Shown here: one piece after another, positions 18,125 through 27,324 of the stretch
Numbering within the stretch: position 1 is the first letter of the stretch
Layout: each line of letters begins with the position of its first letter
Assembly: GCA_041392805.1 (NCBI GenBank)
Contig: JAWKLJ010000001.1
Span: forward strand, 4,092,001-4,156,000
Source of the DNA: Saprospiraceae bacterium
GTDB lineage: Bacteria; Bacteroidota; Bacteroidia; Chitinophagales; Saprospiraceae
Length of the DNA: 64,000 bases
Reading direction: 5' to 3'
The notes under the pieces: model-generated
The model's database searches: none
What the model was told of the DNA's origin: nothing
Seen by the model: only the letters and a program-made list of their open reading frames with translations
Made by a program: the position numbers and the translations under genes

Positions 18125-18348
18125 ATTTGTATTGTTTTTATAATAGCTTAACTTGACTTTGTGCGGAAAGGTGGCTAATTTTAGGATTCTTGTGCCGCAT
18201 GCAAAAATATGGTATCCCTTTATTCCATTTTCCGTATATTTATACGAAAACAACCTGTATTTCCTATTGACGAGCAACCATTGGGATTTCTTGGTGTTTA
18301 TTAATCAAAGTTGTCTAATTCGTTACATACGCATAAAAGCCCAACAAA

Positions 18349-21300
18349 ATGGCGCAACAGCATAACTATCAACTATTAATTGAAAAACTGGACCAGTTTA
18401 TCCGCAAATATTATGTCAATCAACTCATTCGAGGAACCTTGTATAGTATTGGGCTGATTCTTTTACTGTTTTTGGTGGCTGCCTTTTTGGAGTACACCTT
18501 TTATTTTGAAACAGGTATGCGAAAAGTGCTGTTTTTCTCCTTCATTGGGGTCAGTACTTTGGCCTTAACTTATTGGGTATTTACCCCACTGCTCCACTAC
18601 TTTAGTCTGGGCAAAATTATTTCTCACGAACAAGCCGCCCAAATTATTGGCGATCATTTCGCTAATGTAAAAGATAAATTGCTTAATGTTCTACAATTAA
18701 AGCAACAAGCTGATCAGGTAGACCAAAAAGACTTGATACTGGCCAGTATCAACCAGAAATCCGAGGAAATAGAACCCGTCCCTTTTAAAGCAGCCATTAA
18801 CCTTGCACAAAACCGGAAATACCTTCGTTTTGCCTTACCTCCCTTGATGCTACTATTTATTTTGTTGTTCGCTGCACCGAGCATGATCAAAGACAGTACG
18901 CGTCGACTGATTAAGAATGGTCAAAAGTTCGAAAGGCCTGCACCATTTCACTTTATAGTAGAGGAAGAAGACCTTTCAGTGGTTCAATATGAAGATTTCC
19001 CACTAACTGTGAAAATAGAGGGAGAGCAATTGCCAAATGAGGTGTTTATAACCGTAGAGGGTATTCAGCATCGCCTCATTAAAGAGGAAAATGATGTCTT
19101 TTCTTACCGGTTTAATAATGTTCAAAAGGATACCAAATTCCAATTGTACTCCAGCGGGGTAGAATCGGATAAATTCACCTTGGGCGTCATGAAAAAGCCC
19201 AATATCCTGGGCTTCGAAGTAAAATTGGATTACCCTGCATATACCCAGCGGAAAGACGAAGACCTGAATAGCATAGGTGACCTGGTGGTACCTGCTGGCA
19301 CCAATATAGACTGGGTCTTTAATGCAGAGAATACAGATAATATTAATCTCGCTTTTTCTGGTGACGGCACCACTTCGGAAACCAAACGTTTCTCCGATGA
19401 TCTCTTTACCTTCAAAAAGCGGGCCCTCAAGAGCGAATCCTATAAGTTATATGTTTCCAATAAGGCTTTGCCTAATGCGGACTCTATTAACTATGCCATT
19501 ACGGTTATTCCAGATTTGTATCCTACTATTGGAGCAGAAAAATTTCAAGATAGTACCGATCGCAAATTGGTCTTTTTCGTAGGAGAAGCCGCTGATGATT
19601 ATGGCTTGGTAAGTTTATCTTTTAACTACCGGATCAGTAAAGAAGATGGGACTGAAGGAACCTTGCAAACCATTTCGATGGGACAGCCCAACAACAAAGA
19701 GATTCGCTATGATTATACCTTTGATATGAATGAATTGGACTTAAAGCCAGGTGATGAGGTTACTTATTATTTCGAAGTATATGATAATGATGGGGTGAAT
19801 GGCAATAAACCAGCAAGAACCAACTTGATGCAATTCTCGATGCCTACCATAGATGAATATGAGGCGATGGCAGAGAAAAACGATGAAGCTGTTAAGAAAG
19901 ATTTGAAGCAAGCGCTCGAAGAGTCCAAAAAAATCCAGGACGAGATGAAAAAAATGCGGGAAAAACTCCTGCAAGAAAAAGACCTGGACTGGCAAAGTAG
20001 AAAAGAGTTGGAAAAATTGATGCAACGCCAGGAAGACCTTGAAAAAAATGTAGAACAAGCAAAAGAAAAATTCCAGGAGAACCTCAAAAACCAAGAAGAA
20101 TTTTCCGAGAAGGATGAGCGGATTATGGAAAAACAACAACAATTGGAGGAGTTGTTTGAGCAGGTAATGAACGAAGAGATGAAGGAACTAATGGAACAAA
20201 TCGAAGAAATGCTTCAGCAACTGGAAAAAGAAGATGCGCTGGAGATGATGGAAGATATGGAGTTCTCTGATGAAGAAATGGAGAAAGAATTGGATCGTCT
20301 GCTTGAATTGTACAAACAATTGGAAATGGAGCAGGAAATGCAGGAAACCATTGAAAAATTAGAAGAGCTGGCAGAAGAGCAAGAAAAATTGAGTGAAGAA
20401 ACCAAAGAGACAGAAGAAAATAAAGAAAACTTATCCAAAGAGGAGCAAAAAGAAAAACAAGAGGACTTAAAAGAAAAACAGGAGGAACTCAATGAGGATT
20501 TTGAAAAGCTCGAAGAGAAGATGGACAAGATGCAAGAGAAAAATGAAGAGCTAGAAAATAAAAAAGAACTTGGTGAATTTGATGAGCAAATGGAGGATAT
20601 CCAAGAGCAAATGGAAAATAGCCAAGAGCAACTCGAACAACAACAAAACAGCAAAGCCTCCGAATCTCAAAAAAGTGCCGCTGAGAAAATGCGTGAAATG
20701 GCCATGCAAATGGCTATGCAAATGCAGTCAGGCGAAATGGAGCAAATGCAGGAAGATATGGCTTCTTTACGCCAACTTCTTGAAAACCTGGTGGGGCTTT
20801 CTTTTGATCAGGAAGATTTGATGGAATCCTTCGGAACGGCAGATGTTAGCACCCCTCGCTATGTCGAATTGGTGCAAGATCAATTCAAATTACAAGATGA
20901 TTTCAAATTAATAGAAGATAGTCTTCAGGCCTTAAGCAAACGCGTCTACCAAATTGAATCTTTTGTTACCGAAAAAGTAACTGAAATCAAAGGCAACATG
21001 CGCGAGTCGCTGGAAGAACTAGAAGAGCGACGCAAAGGCCCTGCAGGCGACCACCAGCAAAGGGCTATGAAAAATGTTAATGACTTGGCCTTAATGCTCA
21101 GTGAAGTCATGAATCAAATGCAACAGCAGATGTCAGGCATGATGGCTGGCAATCAGATGTGTAATAAACCCGGAGGTAAAGGAGGCAAAGAAGGCCAAAA
21201 ACCCTCCGATCAGATGGGGCAAGGCCAGGAAGACCTCAAAAAGCAGATGCAGCAAATGATGCAGCAAATGAAAGAGGGCAAAGGTGCCTCTAGCAAAGAT

Positions 21301-21723
21301 TTTGCTCAAATGGCGGCTAAACAAGCAGCCCTGCGGAAAGCACTCCAGGAAAAGGCCAGGGAAAAAGAAGGCCAAGGTAAAGGAGATAAACAACTGCAAG
21401 AGTTGATCGAACAAATGGATAAAGTCGAGACGGAATTGGTTAATAAAAAATTGACCAATGAAACCCTCTCTCGGGTCGAAGAAATTCAAACGCGACTACT
21501 CGAACATGAAAAAGCAGAAAGACAGCGCGAATACGAAGAAAAACGCAAAGCAGAAACAGCTCAAGCCACCGAAAGAAAAATACCCCCTTCTTTAGAAGAG
21601 TATATCAAAAAACGCCAGGCTGAGGTTGAAATGTATAAAACAGTTTCTCCTTCGTTGAAACCATATTACAAATACCTTGTAGAAGAATATTTCAAATCCT
21701 TGAAAGGAGCTACCGATAACTAG
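18349..21723 (+). CDS. DUF4175 family giant membrane-anchored coiled-coil protein
   Basis: 1124 aa. Two membrane helices near residues 25-85 and a third near 165-185 precede a beta-rich extracytoplasmic region (about 200-510) with Ig-like strands. From about 520 to 800 the chain is an uninterrupted Glu/Lys/Gln/Met coiled coil with almost no hydrophobic core residues other than Leu and Met. A Met/Gly-rich segment follows (about 910-1010, MQQQMSGMMAGNQM), then a final helix. DUF4175 is conserved in Bacteroidota and encoded next to RsbW-like and YbeY genes, as here; its function is unknown, possibly an envelope scaffold. A strong hairpin terminator follows. Confidence 0.9.
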   Translation: MAQQHNYQLLIEKLDQFIRKYYVNQLIRGTLYSIGLILLLFLVAAFLEYTFYFETGMRKVLFFSFIGVSTLALTYWVFTPLLHYFSLGKIISHEQAAQIIGDHFANVKDKLLNVLQLKQQADQVDQKDLILASINQKSEEIEPVPFKAAINLAQNRKYLRFALPPLMLLFILLFAAPSMIKDSTRRLIKNGQKFERPAPFHFIVEEEDLSVVQYEDFPLTVKIEGEQLPNEVFITVEGIQHRLIKEENDVFSYRFNNVQKDTKFQLYSSGVESDKFTLGVMKKPNILGFEVKLDYPAYTQRKDEDLNSIGDLVVPAGTNIDWVFNAENTDNINLAFSGDGTTSETKRFSDDLFTFKKRALKSESYKLYVSNKALPNADSINYAITVIPDLYPTIGAEKFQDSTDRKLVFFVGEAADDYGLVSLSFNYRISKEDGTEGTLQTISMGQPNNKEIRYDYTFDMNELDLKPGDEVTYYFEVYDNDGVNGNKPARTNLMQFSMPTIDEYEAMAEKNDEAVKKDLKQALEESKKIQDEMKKMREKLLQEKDLDWQSRKELEKLMQRQEDLEKNVEQAKEKFQENLKNQEEFSEKDERIMEKQQQLEELFEQVMNEEMKELMEQIEEMLQQLEKEDALEMMEDMEFSDEEMEKELDRLLELYKQLEMEQEMQETIEKLEELAEEQEKLSEETKETEENKENLSKEEQKEKQEDLKEKQEELNEDFEKLEEKMDKMQEKNEELENKKELGEFDEQMEDIQEQMENSQEQLEQQQNSKASESQKSAAEKMREMAMQMAMQMQSGEMEQMQEDMASLRQLLENLVGLSFDQEDLMESFGTADVSTPRYVELVQDQFKLQDDFKLIEDSLQALSKRVYQIESFVTEKVTEIKGNMRESLEELEERRKGPAGDHQQRAMKNVNDLALMLSEVMNQMQQQMSGMMAGNQMCNKPGGKGGKEGQKPSDQMGQGQEDLKKQMQQMMQQMKEGKGASSKDFAQMAAKQAALRKALQEKAREKEGQGKGDKQLQELIEQMDKVETELVNKKLTNETLSRVEEIQTRLLEHEKAERQREYEEKRKAETAQATERKIPPSLEEYIKKRQAEVEMYKTVSPSLKPYYKYLVEEYFKSLKGATDN

Positions 21724-21736
21724 AGAAATTATACCG

Positions 21737-21784
21737 TTAAAATAGGAAATCAAAATTTGAAGAAATTCTGATTTCCTATTTTAA
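21737..21784 (+). terminator. intrinsic terminator of the DUF4175 gene
   Basis: TTAAAATAGGAAATCA (21737-21752) and TGATTTCCTATTTTAA (21769-21784) are a perfect 16-bp inverted repeat with a 16-nt loop, 13 bp after the stop codon. The A/T-rich base of the stem supplies U-runs on either strand. Confidence 0.85.
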
Positions 21785-21797
21785 CAAGCTCCACCCC

Positions 21798-21828
21798 TTG
21801 ACTATTACCTAAACTAGTCATAACTTTG
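21798..21828 (+). promoter_or_regulatory. Bacteroidota-type promoter
   Basis: TTG at 21798-21800, a 20-bp spacer and TAACTTTG at 21821-21828 match the phylum consensus (-33 TTG, -7 TAnnTTTG) exactly. Transcription would start about 21834, leaving a leader of roughly 285 nt before the RsbW-like gene. Confidence 0.65.
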
Positions 21829-21925
21829 TAGCGGATTTAGTAAAATTTATTTGATAAAATCATTGCCATCCCTATTCCTATTAGCTCTCCTAATACCAGA
21901 CTTGTTCAAATGTGATCTTGATTAC

Positions 21926-22056
21926 TGACTATTGGTCAGTAAGCGTCTAAATTTGTGTTAAAAGTGCAAAAAGTTGCACTTTCAAAAGGTTCGCAAAAAA
22001 TATCTTTTATAATAAAAACGAGACTTTTAGATGCTTTTTGCGTCACAACGTTGTGA
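21926..22056 (+). promoter_or_regulatory. structured leader upstream of the RsbW-like gene
   Basis: Within the 396-bp gap 21724-22119 there are several dyads: CTGAC/GTCAG at 21926-21940, AAAGTGCAA (21961-21969) with TTGCACTTT (21974-21982) as a 9-bp hairpin, and a perfect 14-bp palindrome TCACAACGTTGTGA at 22043-22056. No open frame is convincing. It may hold an operator, a structured 5' leader or a small RNA. Confidence 0.45.
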
Positions 22057-22071
22057 GTTTTTATTTATTAC

Positions 22072-22103
22072 TTGCATCATTGTTAAAATAATCTTAAATT
22101 TAG
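22072..22103 (+). promoter_or_regulatory. second candidate promoter for the RsbW-like operon
   Basis: TTG at 22072-22074, 20-bp spacer, TAAATTTA at 22095-22102 (one mismatch to TAnnTTTG). It lies 17 bp before the ATG and just after the 14-bp palindrome, which could therefore overlap or flank its -33 region. Confidence 0.45.
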
Positions 22104-22119
22104 GTTGTGCAAACAAAAT

Positions 22120-22524
22120 ATGGGTTCAAGACTGATTATGCTGAGACTACCTTCTAATCCTCGTAATATTTCAATGGTGGAGTCTTTTGTGGAGCGTGTT
22201 GTACAGCGGTATAAAATCACGCCCGATTTGTATGGCAATATTCTGATTAGCCTTACAGAAGCTGTGAATAATGCTATTATTCATGGCAATCACAGAGACG
22301 ATTCCAAGACGGTTGAGATTTCCCTGCAAAAAGAAAAACATAGCTTATCCTTCCGCGTTTCTGACGAAGGAAGAGGTTTTGACTATGGTAATCTTCCCGA
22401 TCCTACTAGCCCTGATCGTATCCAGGAAGTCGGCGGCCGTGGTGTTTTTTTAATGCATCAGCTTTCTGACCATCTCAAATACCATAACAACGGAAGCACA
22501 GTCGAGCTGCACTTTAATATTTGA
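22120..22524 (+). CDS. RsbW-like anti-sigma/serine kinase ATPase domain protein
   Basis: 134 aa; ATG at 22120. GHKL (HATPase_c_2) fold: N box LYGNILISLTEAVNNAIIHGN, then G1 VSDEGRGFDYGNLPDP and G2 GGRGVFLMHQLSD. RsbW-type proteins bind ATP and phosphorylate or sequester partner-switch components; here there is no adjacent RsbV or sigma factor, and the gene is instead fixed beside DUF4175 and ybeY. Its TGA overlaps the next start codon by one base, so translation is coupled to ybeY. Confidence 0.88.
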   Translation: MGSRLIMLRLPSNPRNISMVESFVERVVQRYKITPDLYGNILISLTEAVNNAIIHGNHRDDSKTVEISLQKEKHSLSFRVSDEGRGFDYGNLPDPTSPDRIQEVGGRGVFLMHQLSDHLKYHNNGSTVELHFNI

Positions 22525-22979
22525 TGGAAATACCTTCAATCCAGGAAGAGGAGGATGAATTTGATGGACCAATCCTTTTCCACCAGGAAGATACGGACTT
22601 CGAACTCCCAATGGCAGACGTACATGCCCAATGGATTCAACGGCTTATCCAGGCTGAAAAAGCTAGCCTATCCCAACTCAATTTTATTTTCTGTAGTGAC
22701 GAAGCCCTGCTGAAAATCAACATTGAATACCTCAATCACGATACTTACACTGATATCATAACTTTTCCTTATGCTAAACCGCCTGAGATAGAAGGCGATA
22801 TCTTTATTAGCATTGATCGCGTAAAGGAGAATGCCACACATTTTGGCAATTCTTTCGAAGAAGAACTGCGACGCGTCATGAGCCATGGCGTACTTCATTT
22901 ATGTGGTTACGGAGACAAAACGGCGGAAGAGAAAAAACAAATGCGAAAAAAAGAAGCGGAAGCAATGCAGCTTTTTTAA
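22524..22979 (+). CDS. ybeY: endoribonuclease YbeY (rRNA maturation)
   Basis: 151 aa; ATG at 22524 shares its A with the preceding TGA. YbeY is a zinc-dependent endonuclease acting in 16S rRNA 3'-end maturation and ribosome quality control. The motif region reads MSHGVLHLCGYGDKT (near residue 115): the first two histidines of the family HGxLHLxGYDH are present but the third position is Asp instead of His, which I believe is seen in other Bacteroidota. Confidence 0.92.
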   Translation: MEIPSIQEEEDEFDGPILFHQEDTDFELPMADVHAQWIQRLIQAEKASLSQLNFIFCSDEALLKINIEYLNHDTYTDIITFPYAKPPEIEGDIFISIDRVKENATHFGNSFEEELRRVMSHGVLHLCGYGDKTAEEKKQMRKKEAEAMQLF

Positions 22980-23017
22980 ATCGCCATCTCCCTCCTTTTG
23001 AATTAAAAAATGAAAAC

Positions 23018-23356
23018 ATGACTATACGCGAAGCCCAGGACACCGTCGACCATTGGATCAAAACCATCGGTATTCGTTATTATAATGAATTAACCAATAC
23101 CGCCATTCTGATGGAAGAGGTCGGAGAAGTTGCCCGCCTGATGGCTCGCCTTTACGGCGAACAATCCTTTAAAACAGAAGAAAAAGCCTTATCTGCCAAC
23201 AAAGACCTTCCTGATGAAATGGCCGATGTACTGTTTGTCCTCATTTGTTTAGCCAACCAGACGGGAATAGACCTGACCGAAGCCTTTCATCGGAACCTCG
23301 AAAAAAAATCTATCCGCGACAAAGACCGCCACGCCAATAACGAAAAACTGAAATAG
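23018..23356 (+). CDS. MazG-like nucleotide pyrophosphohydrolase
   Basis: 112 aa; start at 23018 (MTIREAQDTVDHWIK), 38 bp after ybeY; the longer upstream frame overlaps ybeY and is not family-like. All-alpha NTP pyrophosphatase motifs EEVGEVARLMAR and DEMADVLFVLICLAN carry the Mg-binding Glu/Asp residues. Expected to hydrolyse non-canonical or excess (d)NTPs to monophosphates. Co-directional with RsbW-like and ybeY. Confidence 0.9.
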   Translation: MTIREAQDTVDHWIKTIGIRYYNELTNTAILMEEVGEVARLMARLYGEQSFKTEEKALSANKDLPDEMADVLFVLICLANQTGIDLTEAFHRNLEKKSIRDKDRHANNEKLK

Positions 23357-23364
23357 CTATAGCT

Positions 23365-24459
23365 ATGAATAAACTGAAATTACTACTTGCTTTATTCTTT
23401 GTTTTAGGAATGGTGAAAACCAGCTATGGTCAATCCCTCAAAACAGAGCATATTTTCCTCATCACTTTAGATGGCTTGCGGTGGGAAGAGTTGTTTGGAG
23501 GAGCCGTTGATACCTTGATGAATGACACTGAATATGTAAGCGATACAACAGCCCTACAGTCCCTTTTTAACGCCTCAACAGCTAAGGAAAGAAGAGAGAA
23601 GCTCCTGCCTTGGCTTTGGCAAGTCATTGGTCAGCAGGGACAATTATATGGCAACCGCTGGTTGAATAATAAAGTGGATTGTTCTAATTCTTTTTGGTTT
23701 TCTTATCCAGGATACAATGAAATTTTAGTAGGTTATTCCGACAGCCGTATTTCATCAAATGATAAAGTCTATAATCCCAATAAGACCGTGTTAGAATGGA
23801 TCAACGAACATCCTGTTTTCAATGGTCGGGTAGCGGCCTTTGGATCATGGGATGTCTTTCCATATATTATTAATGACAAAAGGAGTAGGATTCCAGTAAA
23901 TGCTGGGTATCGATTAGCAGAGGGCTATAATTTAACGGAAAAAGAGCAATTATTAAATCAGCTGCAAGCCGAAATTCCTGGCCATTGGTCATCGGTTCGC
24001 ATGGATGCATTTACCCAGCATTATGCCCTGGAATACTTGAAAAAGAAGCACCCCAGACTTTTATACATTTCATATGGCGAAACCGATGATTTTGCCCATG
24101 ACGGTCGTTATGATCAGTATCTTAAATCGGCCCACCAAACGGATAACTGGATAGAACAATTGTGGCAATATGCACAGTCTGACCCTTTCTATGCGGGCAA
24201 AACAACCTTTATTATTACCACAGATCACGGTCGTGGAGCCAGTCCAAAAGCAGGCTGGAAAAGCCATGGAAAAGCACAGGCGGGTTCTAATGCTATATGG
24301 ATCGCGGTGTTAGGTCCCGATACGCCTGCTTTAGGTGAGGTTACAACCAATAGCCAACTTTGGCAAAATCAAATCGCCAAAACGCTTGCTGCATTTCTGG
24401 GATTTGACTATACGAATGAAAAGGAAGTCGGCGACCGAATTAAAACAGTCATGAAATAA
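23365..24459 (+). CDS. secreted alkaline-phosphatase-superfamily hydrolase
   Basis: 364 aa with a Sec signal (MNKLKLLLALFFVLGMVKTSYGQ). The core is of the sulfatase/phosphodiesterase type: FLITLDGLRWEELFGG near residue 32, YISYGETDDFAHDGRYDQYL near 235 (Asp and His ligands) and IITTDHGRG near 285. Bacteroidota carry many such lone extracytoplasmic hydrolases annotated as phosphoglyceromutase-like or alkaline phosphatases; substrate unknown. No sulfatase C/S-x-P-x-R motif is present, so a sulfatase is unlikely. Confidence 0.8.
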   Translation: MNKLKLLLALFFVLGMVKTSYGQSLKTEHIFLITLDGLRWEELFGGAVDTLMNDTEYVSDTTALQSLFNASTAKERREKLLPWLWQVIGQQGQLYGNRWLNNKVDCSNSFWFSYPGYNEILVGYSDSRISSNDKVYNPNKTVLEWINEHPVFNGRVAAFGSWDVFPYIINDKRSRIPVNAGYRLAEGYNLTEKEQLLNQLQAEIPGHWSSVRMDAFTQHYALEYLKKKHPRLLYISYGETDDFAHDGRYDQYLKSAHQTDNWIEQLWQYAQSDPFYAGKTTFIITTDHGRGASPKAGWKSHGKAQAGSNAIWIAVLGPDTPALGEVTTNSQLWQNQIAKTLAAFLGFDYTNEKEVGDRIKTVMK

Positions 24460-24613
24460 GAATAAACATCCGAAACCACCTATTGGCAGGTGATGTGCAA
24501 TTGCTTCGCTAAGCTCTCTTTATTCATCTAGCAAAGGCTTTTTTTGCAACCTCTGTTTTTTTTCCTCGTCTTTATGGCATTAATAATTTTTTAATAACAT
24601 AAAACCGCGTGTT

Positions 24614-25351
24614 ATGACTTCAAGACTTATCAAGCCATCCTTTGCCTTTTCTTTAGTCTGCCTACTTTTTTTGAGTTTTCCTTTGCAAGCTCAATGGAAT
24701 AAAGGGATAACAGGTAGTGGCAACATCATCGAACAAAATAGAAATCTTTCCGGCTTTACTGGAATAAAAGCAAGTAGTGGCGTGGATGTGGTCATCATTC
24801 AAGGTAACCAGGATCAAGTCGTCGTAAAAGCGGATGACAACATAGCCGATAAAATCACAACTAAAATAGATGGTGATGCCCTTATCATAAGTGTAGCGCA
24901 GAACACCTCTATCCGAAATGCAAAGTCTTTTAAAGTGTTGGTCACTGTCAAAAATCTGAAAAACTTGACAGCATCTGGCGGTTCCGATGTTTTTTCTGAA
25001 GGAACTTTATCTTTTGAATCTTTAAACATCAAGGCCAATGGTGGAAGTGACATCAAAATGGACTTGAATACCCAAGATTTAATCTGCGAAATCCATGGTG
25101 GTTCTGATGCTAAATTGGAAGGTACAACCAAATACCTAATAGTTGAAGCTTTTGGTGGCAGTGATTTCGAGGGGAAAGGGCTAAAAGCTGAAAATGGTAA
25201 ACTAAAAGTTAGTGGCGGCTCAGATGCTTACATTCATGTTACAGGTGAGTTGTCTATGGAAGCTTCTGGCGCCAGTGATATCCACTACATGGGTAACCCT
25301 AAAATTACTTATCAAAGGTCTTCTGGCGGGTCGGATATTTATGGGAATTAA
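24614..25351 (+). CDS. head-GIN (DUF2807) secreted adhesin-like protein
   Basis: 245 aa, Sec signal ending near LQAQ. The body is a DUF2807 right-handed beta-helix-like repeat with the recurrent turn GGSD (for example at SGGSDVFS, NGGSDIKM, HGGSDAKL, FGGSDFEG, SGGSDAYI), about every 20 residues. The first motif, NLSGFTGIKASSGVDVVI, is the head of the family. Function is unknown; envelope location is likely. Confidence 0.9.
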   Translation: MTSRLIKPSFAFSLVCLLFLSFPLQAQWNKGITGSGNIIEQNRNLSGFTGIKASSGVDVVIIQGNQDQVVVKADDNIADKITTKIDGDALIISVAQNTSIRNAKSFKVLVTVKNLKNLTASGGSDVFSEGTLSFESLNIKANGGSDIKMDLNTQDLICEIHGGSDAKLEGTTKYLIVEAFGGSDFEGKGLKAENGKLKVSGGSDAYIHVTGELSMEASGASDIHYMGNPKITYQRSSGGSDIYGN

Positions 25352-25365
25352 ATTCATGGTTAGCA

Positions 25366-25417
25366 AGACATCAGAAGTTTATCCGGTAAGTAGTACCCTG
25401 GGCAACTTCTGATGTCT
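25366..25417. terminator. bidirectional hairpin terminator between convergent genes
   Basis: AGACATCAGAAGTT (25366-25379) and AACTTCTGATGTCT (25404-25417) form a perfect 14-bp stem around a 24-nt loop, lying between the stops of the DUF2807 gene (+) and the acetyltransferase (-). No long U-run, so it may act mainly as an RNA 3'-end stabiliser. Confidence 0.75.
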
Positions 25418-25438
25418 GAGGCGAGGTTTTGTAGTAGT

Positions 25439-26296
25439 TTACTTAATGGACATTGTAGTAAACACAATCGACTGAAACTTCGCCACCTCCCGATACCCAA
25501 TCTCCTGGTAAATTTTATTAGAGGTTGGGTTGGCGGCGTCGGTGAAGAGGGCGCAGAATTGGTGCCCTTGGTCTAGCAAATGTTGACTCAAACTAGCCAC
25601 GCAGCTTGTTGCATAACCTTTTTTTCTGTGTTTTTGAGGTGTGAAAACCGCATTCACGGTCATGCCGTTCCGGGTGGGGCGTGCGGAGGCTGCCATACTG
25701 ACGATCTCGCCATTTTCCCAGAGGAAAAGGCGCTGCGCCTCAATCAATTCCTGTGCTTTTTGGAAAGCTTGGGTTTTAATATCTTCCTTAATTGCTTCAA
25801 TGTGGAAAGCGGCCAACCATTCGGCAGCGATAGGAATATCTTTCTTTGCCGCCTTTCGAAAATGCCCTTCTGAAAAAACAATTTTTTCTACCTGCTTTAA
25901 CTCAAAAACACGCTGTTGCATTTCAACAGCATAAGTATAAGAAGTGTTAGCCTCCCACGCTTTGGCAAAAGTGGTGGCTAAATCCCGGGGGCCTATCACC
26001 CCGGGGATGACTCGGTTTTTTTCCCGACAAAAAGGCCAGAGCCATTCGGGGACAAATTTTGCAGCCTTCTCTTTACCGAAAATAACTAAACTGCGACTGG
26101 GCGTTTGTACCGCACAAAAAATAGGCTTGCCATTCTCCTGTACACTTAGCAACAGGCTATCTTGTTCGGGGAATTCACCCCTTTGAATGCCAAAAGCTAA
26201 GCCTAATAAAAGATTGTTGGTGGCTTCATGTTCTTCCAAAAAGCCCAGGTTGACAGCCAGAAAAGCATCAGTGGTTTGATATCGTATTAGCTCCAT
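25439..26296 (-). CDS. GNAT-family N-acetyltransferase
   Basis: 285 aa. The C-terminal half is the acetyl-CoA-binding GNAT core with motif A VNAVFTPQKHRKKGYATSCV (pyrophosphate loop RKKGYA), followed by CALFTDAANPTSNKIYQEIGY. The N-terminal half is an additional GNAT-like domain as in longer predicted acyltransferases. Substrate unknown. It ends the minus-strand group that follows the ECF41 sigma gene and epimerase, 23 bp behind the epimerase. Confidence 0.85.
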   Translation of the reverse strand: MELIRYQTTDAFLAVNLGFLEEHEATNNLLLGLAFGIQRGEFPEQDSLLLSVQENGKPIFCAVQTPSRSLVIFGKEKAAKFVPEWLWPFCREKNRVIPGVIGPRDLATTFAKAWEANTSYTYAVEMQQRVFELKQVEKIVFSEGHFRKAAKKDIPIAAEWLAAFHIEAIKEDIKTQAFQKAQELIEAQRLFLWENGEIVSMAASARPTRNGMTVNAVFTPQKHRKKGYATSCVASLSQHLLDQGHQFCALFTDAANPTSNKIYQEIGYREVAKFQSIVFTTMSIK

Positions 26297-26319
26297 TTTA
26301 TAATAAAGAACAAAACGAG

Positions 26320-27246
26320 TTATATAGTTCCCCGCTTCGCCAACACAGCTTTCAACCCTTCCTCAAAAGAAGCATAGCTTGGTTTCCAATCTCCAAAATC
26401 AGGCGCAGGTTGGATTTTATAATCATTCATCAAGAAATCAAGCATCGACTTCCTTATAAATAATCGAGCTAGCCAAGTGGGGATCTGTTTGGGTGTTTTC
26501 CCTCCCGTTGCTTTAGCCATTGCTTTGATCAAATCGCTGTATCTAACTGGCGAAAAATCTGTGATATTAAAGGTTGTTCTAGCCAGTTTAGGTGCATTTT
26601 GTAAAGCATGTACCACTGCACTGGCCGCATCATCAGCGTGGATCATATTCCAGTAATTATCTCCTTTACCTATAATCGGAAATTTTCCATTTCGGCATCC
26701 ATCCAACATACCTTGGGTCTGAATAGAATCGGCGGAATAGAAAAAGCCAAAGCGAAGAATAATATAGGAAAGCGTAGGGTGTTGAGTAAGGAGCTCCTCC
26801 ATTTGTACATTAGGGAGCATAGCCGCCGTGCAATTTTCCGGCAAAGGAGTATGGCTATAAATGTTTGCACCATGCTGATGGCCATACATAAAAATGATGC
26901 TTTGCTGAATAAACGTATCAATGCCATTCGTTTCGGCTGCTTTTATGAGGTTTTGAGTACCTTCTGTCCGGATTCGATTGTTCATCTCCCAATCTTTCTC
27001 TTTGGGCGTAGCATTGGCAGGAATTTTGGTAGCCAGGTGTAGGATGGCGTTACAGTCGGCTGTTATCTCTTGTAGCTGTTGTGGTTTGAAAAGATCGCCT
27101 GCTCGGGGTTCAGCGCCCATATGGGTCAGTTGTTCTACATTTTTTTGAGAACGTGCCAGCCCAATGACTTCATAATTGAGCTTCGCCAGGGATTGTGTTA
27201 CTCGCTTACCTAAAATACCGGTTGCTCCAGTGATAAATACTTTCAT
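26320..27246 (-). CDS. NAD(P)-dependent epimerase/dehydratase (SDR), ECF41 partner
   Basis: 308 aa extended SDR. The Rossmann glycine motif GATGILGKR is at residues 7-15 and NAILHLATKIP follows; the catalytic tyrosine position reads FMYGHQHGANIYS, not a clean YxxxK, so activity is uncertain. It lies 90 bp downstream of an ECF41 sigma factor. In ECF41 loci the adjacent gene is typically a carboxymuconolactone decarboxylase, oxidoreductase or epimerase, and this gene fits that rule, making it the likely target of the sigma factor. Confidence 0.85.
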   Translation of the reverse strand: MKVFITGATGILGKRVTQSLAKLNYEVIGLARSQKNVEQLTHMGAEPRAGDLFKPQQLQEITADCNAILHLATKIPANATPKEKDWEMNNRIRTEGTQNLIKAAETNGIDTFIQQSIIFMYGHQHGANIYSHTPLPENCTAAMLPNVQMEELLTQHPTLSYIILRFGFFYSADSIQTQGMLDGCRNGKFPIIGKGDNYWNMIHADDAASAVVHALQNAPKLARTTFNITDFSPVRYSDLIKAMAKATGGKTPKQIPTWLARLFIRKSMLDFLMNDYKIQPAPDFGDWKPSYASFEEGLKAVLAKRGTI

Positions 27247-27324
27247 GTGTTGTAAGTTAAGTTGAAAAAGGAAACCCTCTATTGACTAATATTTTCAACC
27301 TACTTACAATTGACGATCGAAAAA

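Noticed and set aside
20214..20654. Long serine/cysteine-rich open frame on the minus strand
   Set aside because: It is the reverse complement of the Glu/Lys/Gln coiled-coil of the DUF4175 gene; the codon bias of GAA/AAA makes the opposite frame open.
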